Positions 1 to 13,300 of a DNA stretch of 64,000 bases are shown here, one piece after another. The position numbers were made by a program, and so were the translations under genes. How positions within the stretch are numbered: the stretch's first letter is position 1; each line of letters opens with the position of its first letter. The DNA lies in contig NC_092562.1 in NCBI RefSeq assembly GCF_037975245.1, positions 23,925,554-23,989,553 of the forward strand. Reading direction: 5' to 3'. A model generated the notes under the pieces. The model did not search any database, had not been told where the DNA came from, and worked only from the letters and a program-made list of their open reading frames with translations. This DNA is from Apostichopus japonicus (lineage: Eukaryota; Echinodermata; Holothuroidea; Aspidochirotida; Stichopodidae).

Positions 1-1160
1 ACATTTGATGATGTGGTACATGAGTGAACTCACCTGCAGGGCTTGTAAGTAACATTTGATGATGTGGTATATGAGTGAACTCACCTGCATGGCTAGTAAG
101 TAACGTTTGATGAGTGGTACATGAGTGAACTCACCTGCATGGCTAGTAAGTAACATTTGATGATGTGGTACATGTATGAACTCACCTGCATGGCTAGTAA
201 GTAACATTTGATGATGTGGTACATGAGTGAACTCACCTGCATGGCTAGTAAGTAACATTTGATGATGTGGTACATGAGTGAACTCACCTGCAGGGCTAGT
301 AAAGTAACATTTGATGATGTGGTCCATGAGTGAACTCACCTGCAGGGCTAGTAAGTAACATTTGATGATGTGGAACATAAGTGAACTCACCTGCATGGCT
401 AGTGTTGAACATTTGATGATGTGGTACATGTATGAACTCACCTGCATGGCTAGTAAGTAACATTTGATGATGTGGTACATGTATGAACTCACCTGCATGG
501 CTAGTAAAGTAACATTTGATGATGTGGTACATGAGTGAACTCACCTGCAGGGCTAGTAAGTAACATTTGATGATGTGGTACATGAGTGAACTCACCTGCA
601 TGGCTAGTAAGTAACATTTGATGATGTGGTACATGTATGAACTCACCTGCATGGCTAGTAAAGTAACATTTGATGATGTGGTACATGTATGAACTCACCT
701 GCATGGCTAGTAAGTAACATTTGATGATGTGGAACATGAGTAAACTCACCTGCATGGCTAGTAAGTAACGTTTGATGATGTGGTACATGTATGAACTCAC
801 CTGCATGGCTAGTAAGTAACATTTGATGATGTGGTACATGTATGAACTCACCTGCATGGCTAGTAAAGTAACATTTGATGATGTGGTACATGAGTGAACT
901 CACCTGCAGGGCTAGTAAGTAACATTTGATGATGTGGTACATGAGTGAACTCACCTGCATGGCTAGTAAGTAACATTTGATGATGTGGTACATGTATGAA
1001 CTCACCTGCATGGCTAGTAAAGTAACATTTGATGATGTGGTACATGTATGAACTCACCTGCATGGCTAGTAAGTAACATTTGATGATGTGGTACATGAGT
1101 GAACTCACCTGCATGGCTAGTAAGTAACATTTGATGATGTGGTCCCAGCAAGCTGTCTTC
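1..1160 (-). repeat. 51-bp tandem array made from an exon end plus its splice donor
   Basis: About 22 head-to-tail copies of a 51-bp unit (some 52 bp). On the minus strand each unit reads as the last 33 nt of the flanking Gemin4-like exon (peptide HIIKCYLLAMQ) followed by CAG|GTGAGT and 18 nt of intron. The unit that joins unique sequence at about 1,140 is the real exon end. Because 51 is 17 codons, read-through stays open and yields repeated peptide frames. The 52-bp units (an extra A in the stretch agtaaagtaac, near 300, 507, 660, 867 and 1,020) shift frame. These occur with a 360-bp higher-order spacing. Confidence 0.93.
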
Positions 1161-1224
1161 AGTAAAGCTTTCACTTCTATCACAGAGAGCAGCAACTGTG
1201 ATAACTGTAATTCTGTTGAGATGT
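1109..1224 (-). CDS. gemin4: Gemin4-like exon whose 3' end seeds the 51-bp array
   Basis: Acceptor ctgttttcag, first available donor CAG|GTGAGT at 1,108. It encodes DISTELQLSQLLLSVIEVKA then LLKTACWDHIIKCYLLAMQ, ending in phase 0. Using the second donor (about 1,056) would add 17 in-frame residues (VSSLMYHIIKCYLLAMQ). Using the third would shift the frame. The following exons are off the window. Confidence 0.85.
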
Positions 1225-4200
1225 CTGAAAACAGAGAAATATAAACAACACTTTACTTGTATTAATATCATGTTGTATGGATCAAATGAAGAAATGAGTT
1301 GTGTTTGTCACAAAATTACCAAAGACAAGGTGGTCTGTTTATTAATCCACCAAAAGTAACCCTTTTTTATTGACCTACATATTGTCATAATACACAATAT
1401 TTAAGGGTCAAAATAAAACAAAAACTGTTAGCAAACTGCTTATTCACTAAAGAGCCAGTGTAAGAGAATGTGTAAAAGTAAGTGGGCCTGACATTTCGAT
1501 CCTAGCAGGATCTTCAGAGGCTGAATGACAAGTAACAGAAACTACATGGGACAATTAAAAACACAGAATGCAGACAGGTTAATTATTGAGTATTTGTAGG
1601 GTTCTTACCATGAATATTCAAAGGCAAGTATCCAGAAAACTGACTAGAGTATGGAATCATTGAGAATGAACTAAGGAGACCTCTAAGAGTCACCAGGGTA
1701 CTCTTCCATTCTGCTATGGTACACCGTTCAAGATGGCATGCCAATGCTACCGTTAATGATCTGTGGTTTAGTTGGTAGCAACTGGGAGTTGATGTAGCCT
1801 CGGTCATGATAATCTGGGGGAAAAAAACAAAATAGATTATTAGAAAAGCTGGGGTGTGTGTACTTCACATGCAAGATTATAACTTGGTCTCTTTGACTAC
1901 TAGCATGAAAAATCATCTGCAACAGTATGCAGTGTTCCAAGAAATCCAGGGGGGCGGGAGAAGAGAGGGGAGCCTTGGGTCAATTGGTTGTCCAAAGGAA
2001 ATATAGGAATGAGGAATAATATATTCTAATTCTTCTTATAATATAAATAAACAACTTTCAACTGACTTGCTTTATGGATAAGCAGAGGAAATTTGAAGAG
2101 CTGATGAATAATGTGAACATATAGACAACAAGTATAAAGGAAGTTGTTTCCAACTTTTGCTTTACCTGGCTTTGAAATTAGGCAGCAATATTAGTAGGTT
2201 AGCTGGTAGGATATAATAAAGTATCCAGTTATGTTCCAATAAATTTGCTGTTATAGATCAACAGTAAACAGGACTAGAAATTGTCACGACTCATAGGTTA
2301 AGAGAGACCTATATATGATACAAAATTATCTATAACCTTAAACATAAAGCACTTGAAATTTCTTTTTATTTAACCTTTACAGAGAGGTCTGGTAGAAGCA
2401 GAGTCAACACACCCCCTGAGGACTTGCCCCTCTACCCCCCCCCCAATCCCTCTAGTGCTTTTCTACTATCTATTACAGAAAATTAAACAGCTATAATAGT
2501 ACATCTGGGCTAAATTATCAAATATTACATCAGAATGTTTTCAAACCCATCTAGTTAGACCGATACTTACCTCACAACACTCTTGTGCTACCTTTTCTGA
2601 AGTACTGCCTACTTGCAAAATTGTGTCCCAGATGGCCAATTCCTCTTCTTTCGTTGACTTATCTGCTAAAAAAGGGGAAACAATCCTTACTTGCTCTAGT
2701 ACATTAATGTTGATATAGAAATGTATATTAAATTATCATTAAGAAAATTCGTCCATTATTTTTAAATCAACCATCAACTCTAAGAAAATACTCAAATTTC
2801 TCTAGCCATGGGTACAGAACATTGCATACTTTGCCGTTTGAGAAAAAATTGGGGCTTAATCCACCATCGTTCTTAAGTTTATTGCATTAATGTCGAAATT
2901 GTTGATTATAAACAAAAATCTGTAGAAGGTTGTCCCATTTTTTTTAACCAACCATGAAGTATTAGAAAAACCTTTCACATGCTCCAACCTTAAATACTGA
3001 GCATTATAAACGAACTCTGCATAAAATATTCTTCGCCAGAGACGAACATAGGTACATTGTATCATCATAGAATGACTACTGGCTTCAGTGACTCTGGTTA
3101 TAAGTTGAATACAAAGAGGCGACCAGTCACAGACCAAGGTGGGTGTGGGTGGGGGTGGGATTGTATATTAAAGCAGTGTTTAGCACAACCTTGTGTGTGG
3201 ACCTAGTTATAGACCTTTCACATTCCAAATTTAAAGTTTTCCTGAGAGACACGCCCTCTACTTCTCTATAACCTGGATCTGCCCGGACAAATAAGCATCT
3301 AATAAGTGTGTTTGTATCTTCAACAGACTGCAATTATAGTTATGACATTGAGTACCCCCTCACCTTCTAAATTTCGAAGTGATCGTAGCTGCAGACGTAC
3401 TGCGTCCAGGCAATCCTGGGAGTACTGAAAAGAAAGCAATTAATAAACTAAGATAAAAGAAAAGGTTGACAGAGAAAGAGACTGTTTTATGGTGGCAAGT
3501 AAAAACCTAACAACAGTCAATGTTTATTAAATTGAGGTAAAAATTGTTGACTAGGTAAGCTAGCTCTTTAAATAATAATTTCATTCACATGTTCTGTTGT
3601 GATCCTGCGGAACTAATTTTTGGTACAAAATTGTGACAAGATACCTTGAAAAGAAATACCAAACTGATTAATTGTTTTTCCAGGCTATATGCACAAACAG
3701 AAAACCAATAAGGGGAATTTTTAAACATATTCTGCATGACTTATAAGAAATGTTTTGGCTGATGGCTTATGTTCCTGAAGACTGGTCCACAACCTCCTCT
3801 GTGATCAAAAATGTTTCTTGATGTATTCAAATTTTCTGTGGGGCAGCAGTATGGGAAACCAATCACGTTCAGATTACAATTGGGCAAATAACTGAGAAGA
3901 GAAAAAAATCAATTTGCAAAGAAAAACTTACTTTTTGAAAGTCAGGAGCCAGACTTTTTAGTTGATCATATACCTTTAGCTTTGTTGACCAATGAAACTC
4001 GTATAAATTCTTGCTCATGACCTGTAAATTTGCATCAGCTGAGAGGTGATGAGAGGAAGAAAATGGTGAAGGTAGTAAACTCTTTGAAAGCTAGGCACCA
4101 TGACAGCTAAGCTGACATGTCTACAATTTCAATACGGTAAAACTAGCTGGAGATCGTTGGTACAAAGACCTCAAAGACAAACAAAGATCCAGTGTGAGGC

Positions 4201-7200
4201 ACTTAAGATAGCATGCAGGTCAGTGAGGCCTCTTGTAAATTGCATTTAATTGCCTCGAACTTCAAATCCACTACTGACTAGACATAAAAAAATCTATTGG
4301 ATCTTTCGTATTAAGTCTCACATTACCGGCCTCAACAAAGACTTGGGACCCCTTAACAACTATCAGTTCTACAGACATATGTAATCTGTTCTTTGCTCCT
4401 TAATCCACTTCCTGTATAGTCATGGTTTATTTGGTTCTAATTCCATCCTTGCCACTTACACTTATCTAGCATCATACTTTCATTGTGTTACATTTTGTAC
4501 TTTTCATTCAACTGCCAAGTATTGCTGACGAAAGTCTCAGGGGGACTAAAATTCCAAAATAATTTCAAAACCTTTACTCCTTATTTGTCAATTAAGAGTC
4601 ACATCTCATTTCTCTGGTTTTCTCTAATAATATTTTCTTTTGGAGTAAACGGGGATTTTCATTAAATAATGATATGTCTATAGATGCATATTGATATGTA
4701 TCTAAATATATAGATACCATGTTGTACTACAAAGTCAGACTTGCTATTTCTTACCATCATTAGTTATGTAGGTTATACCCTTACAGACCAGTTGCAGGGA
4801 CTCGGTACAGAGTTCCTTAACTAAGCTCCACTGCTTAGAGTTACTCTCCAACACTTCACACAGACACATCACAGAGGAAAACAACAGTTCCTGTGAGATG
4901 TACTTTACGGCTGATTGCAAAAGTCTATTAAGTAGTTTTAGCGCCCTCTCCAAAGGCATCGTGGATGCCACTCTGCTGCCCTCTATGGCATTACATCCAA
5001 ACGAAAGGCTCGGAAATATCAACTCTACGAGAAGTTCATCACATGACAAGACAGGTGGCTGCATGATCGGAGAGTCAAAGAAAACAGATTCCTGTTGAAT
5101 AAAAGAAAGCAACATTTAGTTTGCTAATAATTTAGTTACACCTGAATCTTCCGAACTGGCTAGACAGTTTAATGTTCTTATATAAAGTGTTTTAAAGCTC
5201 ACAAAATTGACAGAAATCATTCTACGGGAATTTGAATGATTTTTTTGGTTTTATTCAGAATGTTCTTCGCTTGGTCCAGATGGTGAATCACAAAATTAAT
5301 TTATCATTCAGTAAACCATAATGATATCATAAGTAAACCTTATGAATTGGCATGAAAAAAAGGGGGGCGGGTGGAAAAAAGAAGCAAAGCAGGCCTTGTT
5401 ATTGTGATACAAAAGGAGCACTAAAAATTTATGATCGAAAAGAGTAAAACTTGCTTTGTGGGAATCAAGCGATATGCCACCATTTATTCAGACATTATCA
5501 ACCAATGGACATACAGCTAAAGGCTAAGACTGATATGGACAACATCACACCCTCACCTTAACATACAGACGAGAAAGACAGATGACGTCTAGCGTTCACT
5601 GAAACTGGTCAGTAGAATGCAGAAGAAATACTATCAATGTTAGAAAGGAAACGATTATCCTACACTCAACTGGACAGATAGTTAGAGGAATCTCTTATAA
5701 GACTGTGGTCATACATACATAGAACAAAACTAACTCTTGTGTAGTCTCCAGCAAACCATAACAGGGGTGTGATATATCCAAGGTTCTTTTTGTTGTCTTT
5801 CACATTTTGTTATGAACTTTTTTACACATGAATGAAAAGAACCTTTCAAAAACCTGATTTAAAAAAAATTGGTGTAGAATGTTGAACCAGACTGAGAGGA
5901 ATCTAACAACAAAAGAGACACAGGAAAGGAAATAATAGTTGTGTCTTCACTTTAGGTTTGTGGAATAATATAGAACAAGCTAGCACGCAAGATCATACAT
6001 TATCATCTGATGAAAGGAAGGCAGGAATCCAAACATGTCCAAAAATAAATATATAAATAAATAACACGGTAAAGGAAATAATAGTCGTAACTTTACTTAA
6101 GGTTTGTGGAATAATATAGATAGTGTGAACCGGGAAAGTCATACATATCATCTGATGAAAGTTGAGCAGGGCGGGGGAAAAAAAACACCGTAAAGGAAAC
6201 CCTGTTCAAATATAAACAGAAGGACGTGTGAAACATCAATGTGAAATAGAGTTCATATTAGTGAATAAAGGGAAAGAGGCAAAGAAGTATAGCAATGTGT
6301 CCACCTAACCTCACATTATCATCTTTCACATTCATTTTGGAGAGAAAAAAAAAATTTGCACGAGTACCACACTTCCACTAGTGAACATAGCAAACCCCAT
6401 TCTCCTTGACCTCTCCTCTGTCCCCCCCCCCCCCGACTACCCCATCACCTCGTTTCCGATCACAATCTTTGCTGTCTCCACCCATCCGCAAGAAACACTA
6501 TCACCTATCCATATCCTACCTGACACAAGCACACCACAAAGTTGAATATGTTCAATTCTTCTGTTTTTGTCCAAGCCTCAGTCTGCAGATACTGGAACAC
6601 GACCGAAAAGAGCAGACCTTTTCCAATTCTTGACGGATGCGACTCTTTGAGCAGTGGCAGACTCTGTACGACCTATAGCAAGAATATCAGAGGAAAATCA
6701 AAACCAGTGGAATGTTTAAAGAATAAAAAATGAAGGCCAGAAGGTTTAGTCATTCCTTTCCTTATACCTGGTTTATACATGCAATCACCAGATTGAAATA
6801 ACAATGGAGGAAAATGCTTTCCCAAACAAATGCAGGCACACGCATACATGCTATCAGCATAGCATATAGATTCCCTTTTGCCTCTGGCAAGGAATCAAAA
6901 ATGACTTTAAAGATAATCAAGGGGAAATCTGTGTACCTGATTGTGGGGAAGACAAAGATGGTGCCCTTTCTATTTAAAATGACCAGTGCCAGTTAAACAT
7001 ATCAGCATTTCTACCATAACGTTTACTTCCAGTATACCGGTTTGTGACTATTAAATACAGGATATGACACTCAATGTTATTTTTAACCAATATTCAGGTA
7101 ATAAGTACTAGTAAATGTTTATTTAATAATTTTTGAGAAAACAAGCAATGCAGCTGTTCTTATTCAAACCACCTACGGTGGAAAAGTATCGATCAATTCA

Positions 7201-10200
7201 ATGCTCGTATGAGAGCTCTTGGTATAATGGACAATGAAGTGAGCAACTTTCACATATACATATTAAAATTGTTACATATGAAATGCAGGGGGTGGCGATC
7301 ATTTCAATGCTTGTACGAGAGCTCTAGGTATATTGGCCAATGAAGTGAGCGACTTTCTCATATATTAATATTTTTAAATCATTTCATATGAAAAAGCAAG
7401 GCAACTACAATCTGCACCAGAGGTATCATGGAACCAAGTATCTGGTAGGTTGTGGGTTCAAGCCCTGAACAACTAAAATACATATTTTTGTGTTAAAATG
7501 GTTTTGCATGCAGGAGAGCTATTACCACCTGAAATGTTCAAGCAAATCTCAAAGGAGCTAAAAATGTAAATTGGGTAATAATAATGATACTAATCTTTAT
7601 TATTATTATTAAATTGGGTAGCCACAGAACATGAAGTGTAGGCTACAAGCCTTTGGACGTTCCTCACATTGTGTCGAGTGACCGGTTAGAGACATAAGCG
7701 CCGTTCACTTAGTATGCGTTAGCGTCGTAAGTTATTTTAATTATTTTAATTACTAATATCCAGTGGTCTATAGTAACATCCACCCAGTCCTGCCCCGACA
7801 TAAGGACAATTTTTATGAGTGTGGCAGTTACATACTTTTTTTTTTTCTTAAAGTCTTGACCATTATTAAAGAGTACACCAGGTGATGCTTAAACTCAATC
7901 CTGATTGCTCAATACCCTGGAGGCTGCTAAATCTTAGTTTACCTCACATAACGTTTTCACAGCTTCCTGGTTCTGAGTCACGTGAAGAAGAGCTCTCTGT
8001 AATGTAGCTTCTGGTTTTTGTAAGATAAGGCAACCAACTTGAACAGCGAGCTAACAAAGAAAGTCAGAAAATAATTGACCTGTTCATATGTGGAATTGAG
8101 AAGTGAAACAAACAACAACAAAAAATGACATTTTTGGAAAAAATACACTTTTGGTTTTCTAGCAATTTACAGGCAACAAAATACAGGAAAGTATCTCATT
8201 TGGACAGATGTAAATTAAATGCAGGCTGACTGTTTTGAGTATTTCACCAAAATAATGATATTTATCTGTCTCCATTCAAATCATCTACTCTCCCCTTAGA
8301 CATGAATGAAGAACACGGTAACAACTTAAGTAGCAGTGCACCCCTACTAATCCCCTTCTAGGTCCCTATTATCACCTCCCTCTACCTTGTGTTTCTACAT
8401 CAAGACTTGAAAGGTGAGAGAGAGGAGTGTTGACTGTTGACATCATCTCCTCCCCACCCCACACTCCCCCCTCCCACCCCCACACTCCCACACATGTTTC
8501 TGCACATTGTAAAGTCATGTGAGAAGGTCTTGCATGGCCTTGATATTCAGACTATGTCAAACATTTACAACTTATGCACTACTGCTGAAACAGAAATGAA
8601 AAAATAAAATCTATGTTTTTTTAAACTATCTTAACTGTCATTAAGATGATATCATCAACATGATTACAGGTACAAGGAGGTCACATGAGGTCAATACATG
8701 AGAATAATACAAAGCCACCACTAAGAAAACAACTACTTCATATCACCAAATTGCCCACTCAATTAAATCTCCCACCCTTATTCTCCGTCATTTCCAAATT
8801 TTTCTCTAATAGCAAAGCTAAAATTGAAGTTGTTGCACGACTCTCTTTGTGCCAGCATATTGCCTGTGGTTCACATAGTACAGTTTTTCACCTGCAATGT
8901 TAAATTGGCCGAGTAACTCACCTGAGAATTGTTAGAATTTGTAAGTCTGTTGAACGTCTGGTTCAAGCTGAGATCCCAGTCATCCAATGGTAATATTGTA
9001 TAGAGGTCACACCTCTCGGCTGAACACCAAAGCCATTCATGAATATGCAGGAACATGGGAAGAGGCAGTTGACTCATACACCTCAAAGATAGCTGAAATA
9101 AAAATTAAACAAAAATGAAAAGATAACAATTTGGAAGTGTCTGAAAGAGGAAGTTTCTCTTATTAATTTCCTCTAATTAATGGAGGAAGTCAACAAACCA
9201 GGAATTAACAGTAAATGAGGAACTAAAAGAATCAAAATGGCAAAATATGGTATTTCCCGAGTTACATCGTAAAATTGCTCTAAATATTTTCATCTTCAAT
9301 ATCCATTCTATGATCGTTACAGATGCGTGTCTGTCAGTCACATGTGGGAGAGTGAGGGAGTGTTTTAGCAGCCTGGTAGATTAACGGTTGAATCTGAAAC
9401 CACCATTATTGAACTAGAATGCACCGTTCAGAAAAGAAACAGCTCTGTGCTTCTTCTTTTTTTTTCATTTTTTATTCATTCATTCATTCATTCATTCATT
9501 CATTCATTCATTCATTCATTCATTTATTATTTTTTAATTTTTTATTATTATTTATTTTAATGCACAGGTCAGAATCTTTAGTGAATTTCTTTGGTTGTTG
9601 TCAATTTACTTTTATAATCTGGACAGAAAATTACAAAAGCAATCTAAACCCAAGGTGTGAAGTATTCCAGTCTCTTTCCACTGGTTATATCCATTTTTTT
9701 TTTGTTTCACCTTAAAATTTAAAAAAAAAATCTTCAATTTTAAGTTTTTCAGCAAGCTTAGAATAGCAAATATTTATTTTCTTTGTCGTACCCAATTAAA
9801 GCCATTTTGTACATTCCGTAATATGAAACACGACCAAAAAAAATACAAAACTTGACTGCCTTTTAGAGTCAACATTTTGGGTTTCACTACCGTGAAGTAG
9901 ATAATGACACTATCATTATGATTGCTAATTCATGAAAGCAGTATTTTGCATATAAATTAGTCTCCAATTATGTAAGAAACCCTACGTATATCTACTCATT
10001 TCTTAGGTTGCAAGTAGTCAAAAGTTCTAGGAACTCCCCCTATTTTAATTTCTATCCCATTTTAAAGTTATTTTGTGAGTCATTTGATTGATGATGACCC
10101 TGAGTCTTTCCTCAACACTTTAATACCCTGGAGACTGTAGTAGGAGCCAAGAGTGATATAAATAAAAGTCTATGTCAAATAATTTGAACTCTTTACTCCA

Positions 10201-10264
10201 ATATCCCAAATTAAACTGTCCAACTATTACTCTGTCCATCAAAACTTGCTCTCATGATTCTCTA

Positions 10265-10330
<66 letters not shown>

Positions 10331-13300
10331 ATATCACTGACAATCATTATCAAACTATTAAACTCAAAACAGTACTTGACATGATTGAGGCCTATAGAAC
10401 CTAAATATGGGAAGTCCTTATACGACATACTTAGAAAAGGTTATGTTATTATGTTTTGATTTAATGCTGTAGTAGCGTCGTAGGTATTAAAGCCCAGTCA
10501 CATCTCACCGGATTGCAATAACGGAGAGGGAACGAAGACAAAAAATGGCACTCAGTTGATGTACGTTAGTATCCGTTTAGTCTGCGGTTCTCCTCCGTCC
10601 GTCTACGTTTCATTACCGGGAGGGTCCGGTTTGTCCGGTGTCGATTTTGAACATGCACAAAACTTGGAACGGACATCCACCGAAAAATGTCTCCGTTATG
10701 TATTCGTTACTAATCCGTTAAGCTTCCGTTTTATCAGTTTCTCATGCGTTTTGTTCGTTCTGTATGCATTTGGCATACTGTATTTCTCCGTTCGTCTCTG
10801 GTTATTGCTATTGCTCACCGGATCATTAACGGACAAAGAACGGATGAAACGTAGAAGTACAGTACCGATACCGTATTTTCGACGTACGCTAACGTAGAAA
10901 TAACGGAAGTGCAAAGGAATAGAACTGACAATAAACAGATAGGTAACGGACGTTACACGGAAGAAACGGAAGAACTCAGGCCAGGAAAGTATAACAGACG
11001 GACATAGAACGGAGATGCAGCGTACCTCCACCTTGTCCACTCCAAGCGTCCCACGCATCCTGCTCCTGTAACCTCTACCGTCAACACCTACATCATGGAC
11101 CCTTCAGAAAGATTCAAGCTTCAGACCACAGTGCCAGCTTTACAAGCACAGATGCTTATCATTGAAGCCAACATCAAGACCAATGAACAAGTCAAGAAGA
11201 GAAGGAAGAGACGTGCTTGGCGTAAATGCTGGTCTAGAGCCTTGCTAGGTTCGCAGAGAAGACGGCAGTGTGGTCTTTATGAGCAACTAATGCAGGAGCT
11301 GCGAATAGAAGACCAAAATCTTCCATCAACTTCATGAAGATGCCCCCTGATTTCAAGGCACTCCGGAGGCCCAGGTCTTAGACGGTTTCTTCTCCGTTGC
11401 TAGTCCGGTATGTCCGTTACTTTTCCTGTACTCCTACGTTTTGTATGTTCTTTATCCGTTAATTGTCCGTTGTAAATTCGTTACTATCCATTGGTGTTCG
11501 TTAGTTAGTTCGTTGTTTTTCCGTTGTTCATCCGTTGTTCGTCCATTGCTGTCCATCCCTTGTACGTTTGTAATCCGTTTTCACCGTTGAACATCCGGTA
11601 CGTTGCAACCCCCAGATGCATGCGCGACAACTTTTGCCAATGGAAATAACCAGATGACTGTTTTTCGCGCGTACTCTTGTTCGTTCGTGCAATCCGGTGA
11701 GATGTGACTGGGCCTTCAAGAGCAGTACAGATAACTTCCTGATGGGATACAAAACTAAGTTTCCTCCTGGGAAAGGAGGAAATCAAGACTGCCTTTGGAA
11801 AGAGGGAACAACCCTTTCAGAAAAAATCAATTGGAATTCATGTCGTTTGTAACCTTTGACATTTATAACCACATTTCATTGTTCCTTGTGTGATACTGGT
11901 GGACTAAGGTAACAATGATTGTGTTTTCAGATTCAAATTATTTTCTCTCTTTTTACACAGTGGAGAGTGGTACCTCCAGCTTATCAGACTATGAAAGTGA
12001 AACAAAGAGTTCTTCTAAAGAGTAACTAACAACTAATTTACTTGAATTACACTTCCTGTATATAGTGACATACTGTTTGTACTGTACATCTGGAGCAAGA
12101 AAAACATTGGACCATATTTTTTTCCCTTAGTTTTTTGATACTATGGTTTGCTAAATGCTGCTTTCTGACTTAAACTTGATAAAAAATTCAGCGCTATAGT
12201 CCATGGTAAAATCCGATGACAAAATTTACTTAAAAAGCTTCTTTAGTTTTAAGTGTCAATTCATGTTGTAATTGAAGCAAAAATTTTGAAACTTGCTGTT
12301 CCCAGTCAACTTAATGCTGAGGATTGAATCAAATTCATTATCGACGTACTCTAAATTCTCAAATTCTCAAGAAGTTTGGTAAGTTGAAATCTTATTTAAG
12401 GAATAGTCATATGTTTGGAAGAAGATTTAACTAGCTTTAGACTAGCAAGTTAAAAATTTGATTCAAAATGCAAACTTTACTTTTACAGTGTGATGGGGTG
12501 GGGGTGGTAGGTGGGGGAGTGGTTGAGGGCAGGGGGTAGAGGGGAGGGGAAGGAGAATCATGGTAATTTTTATGGGTACTAATGGAGATGTATGAGGGTG
12601 CTGTTATTACTTACTTTCAGTAATCTTGGAAGAGCTTTTAACATCGACTGACCCCTGTGGAGAACTACTTCCAGAAGAGCCAGCAACATTCTATGAAACA
12701 GAGCAAAAATGGATCAAAACAAACAACATTGGCGAAAAGAGATACGAAGAAACGGAAATACTGCCGACATTTGATACAGCTACACTTCCTAATTTCACTT
12801 TCAAAAGCATTTCACTTTCACCTATATAGAGTTGGTAGTAATTAGAGAATAGCCAGCAACATTCTATGAAACAGAGCAAAAATGGATCAAAACAAACAAC
12901 ATTGGCGAAAAGAGATACGGAGAAACGGAAATACTGCCGACATTTGATACAGCTGCACTTCCTAATTTCACTTTCAAAAGCATTTCACGTGATCCAGGGT
13001 TTGATTCCTACCTTCGCCTGATGAGTCTCAAAAGGATGAAACCGCTTGCGAAGTGGAGTTTTTCTGGTGTGTTGATCTTTATATATTTACTATATACCTG
13101 TACTGTATGTTCACCTGACATAGAGCACTCTGTGTCAAGACAGATGCCACCCAGATGCCACCCGAACAAATAAAAATCTATATATAAATTTATATTCAGA
13201 TTTTTCCAGCAGTATCAGTAACAAAGATTTTGGAATCATTGATATATATTGGAAATATTAAGGTGCTTAAAAATAATAACTTGGTCTTTCTGTAAATTCA

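Noticed and set aside
93-1271. Several overlapping 64-118 codon minus-strand frames with repeated HIIKCYLLAMQ peptides as a repeat protein gene
   Set aside because: They are read-through of the 51-bp exon/donor array. Only the last 33 nt adjoining the unique exon are supported as coding.
11961-12025. Plus-strand terminal exon ESGTSSLSDYESETKSSSKE after a good acceptor
   Set aside because: No upstream partner exon on the plus strand and low-complexity content; it lies in a Gemin4 intron.
12626-12879. MEELLTSTDPCGELLPEEP frame as a gene
   Set aside because: Part of it is in a 138-bp direct duplication with stops in the second copy, and no family is recognised.
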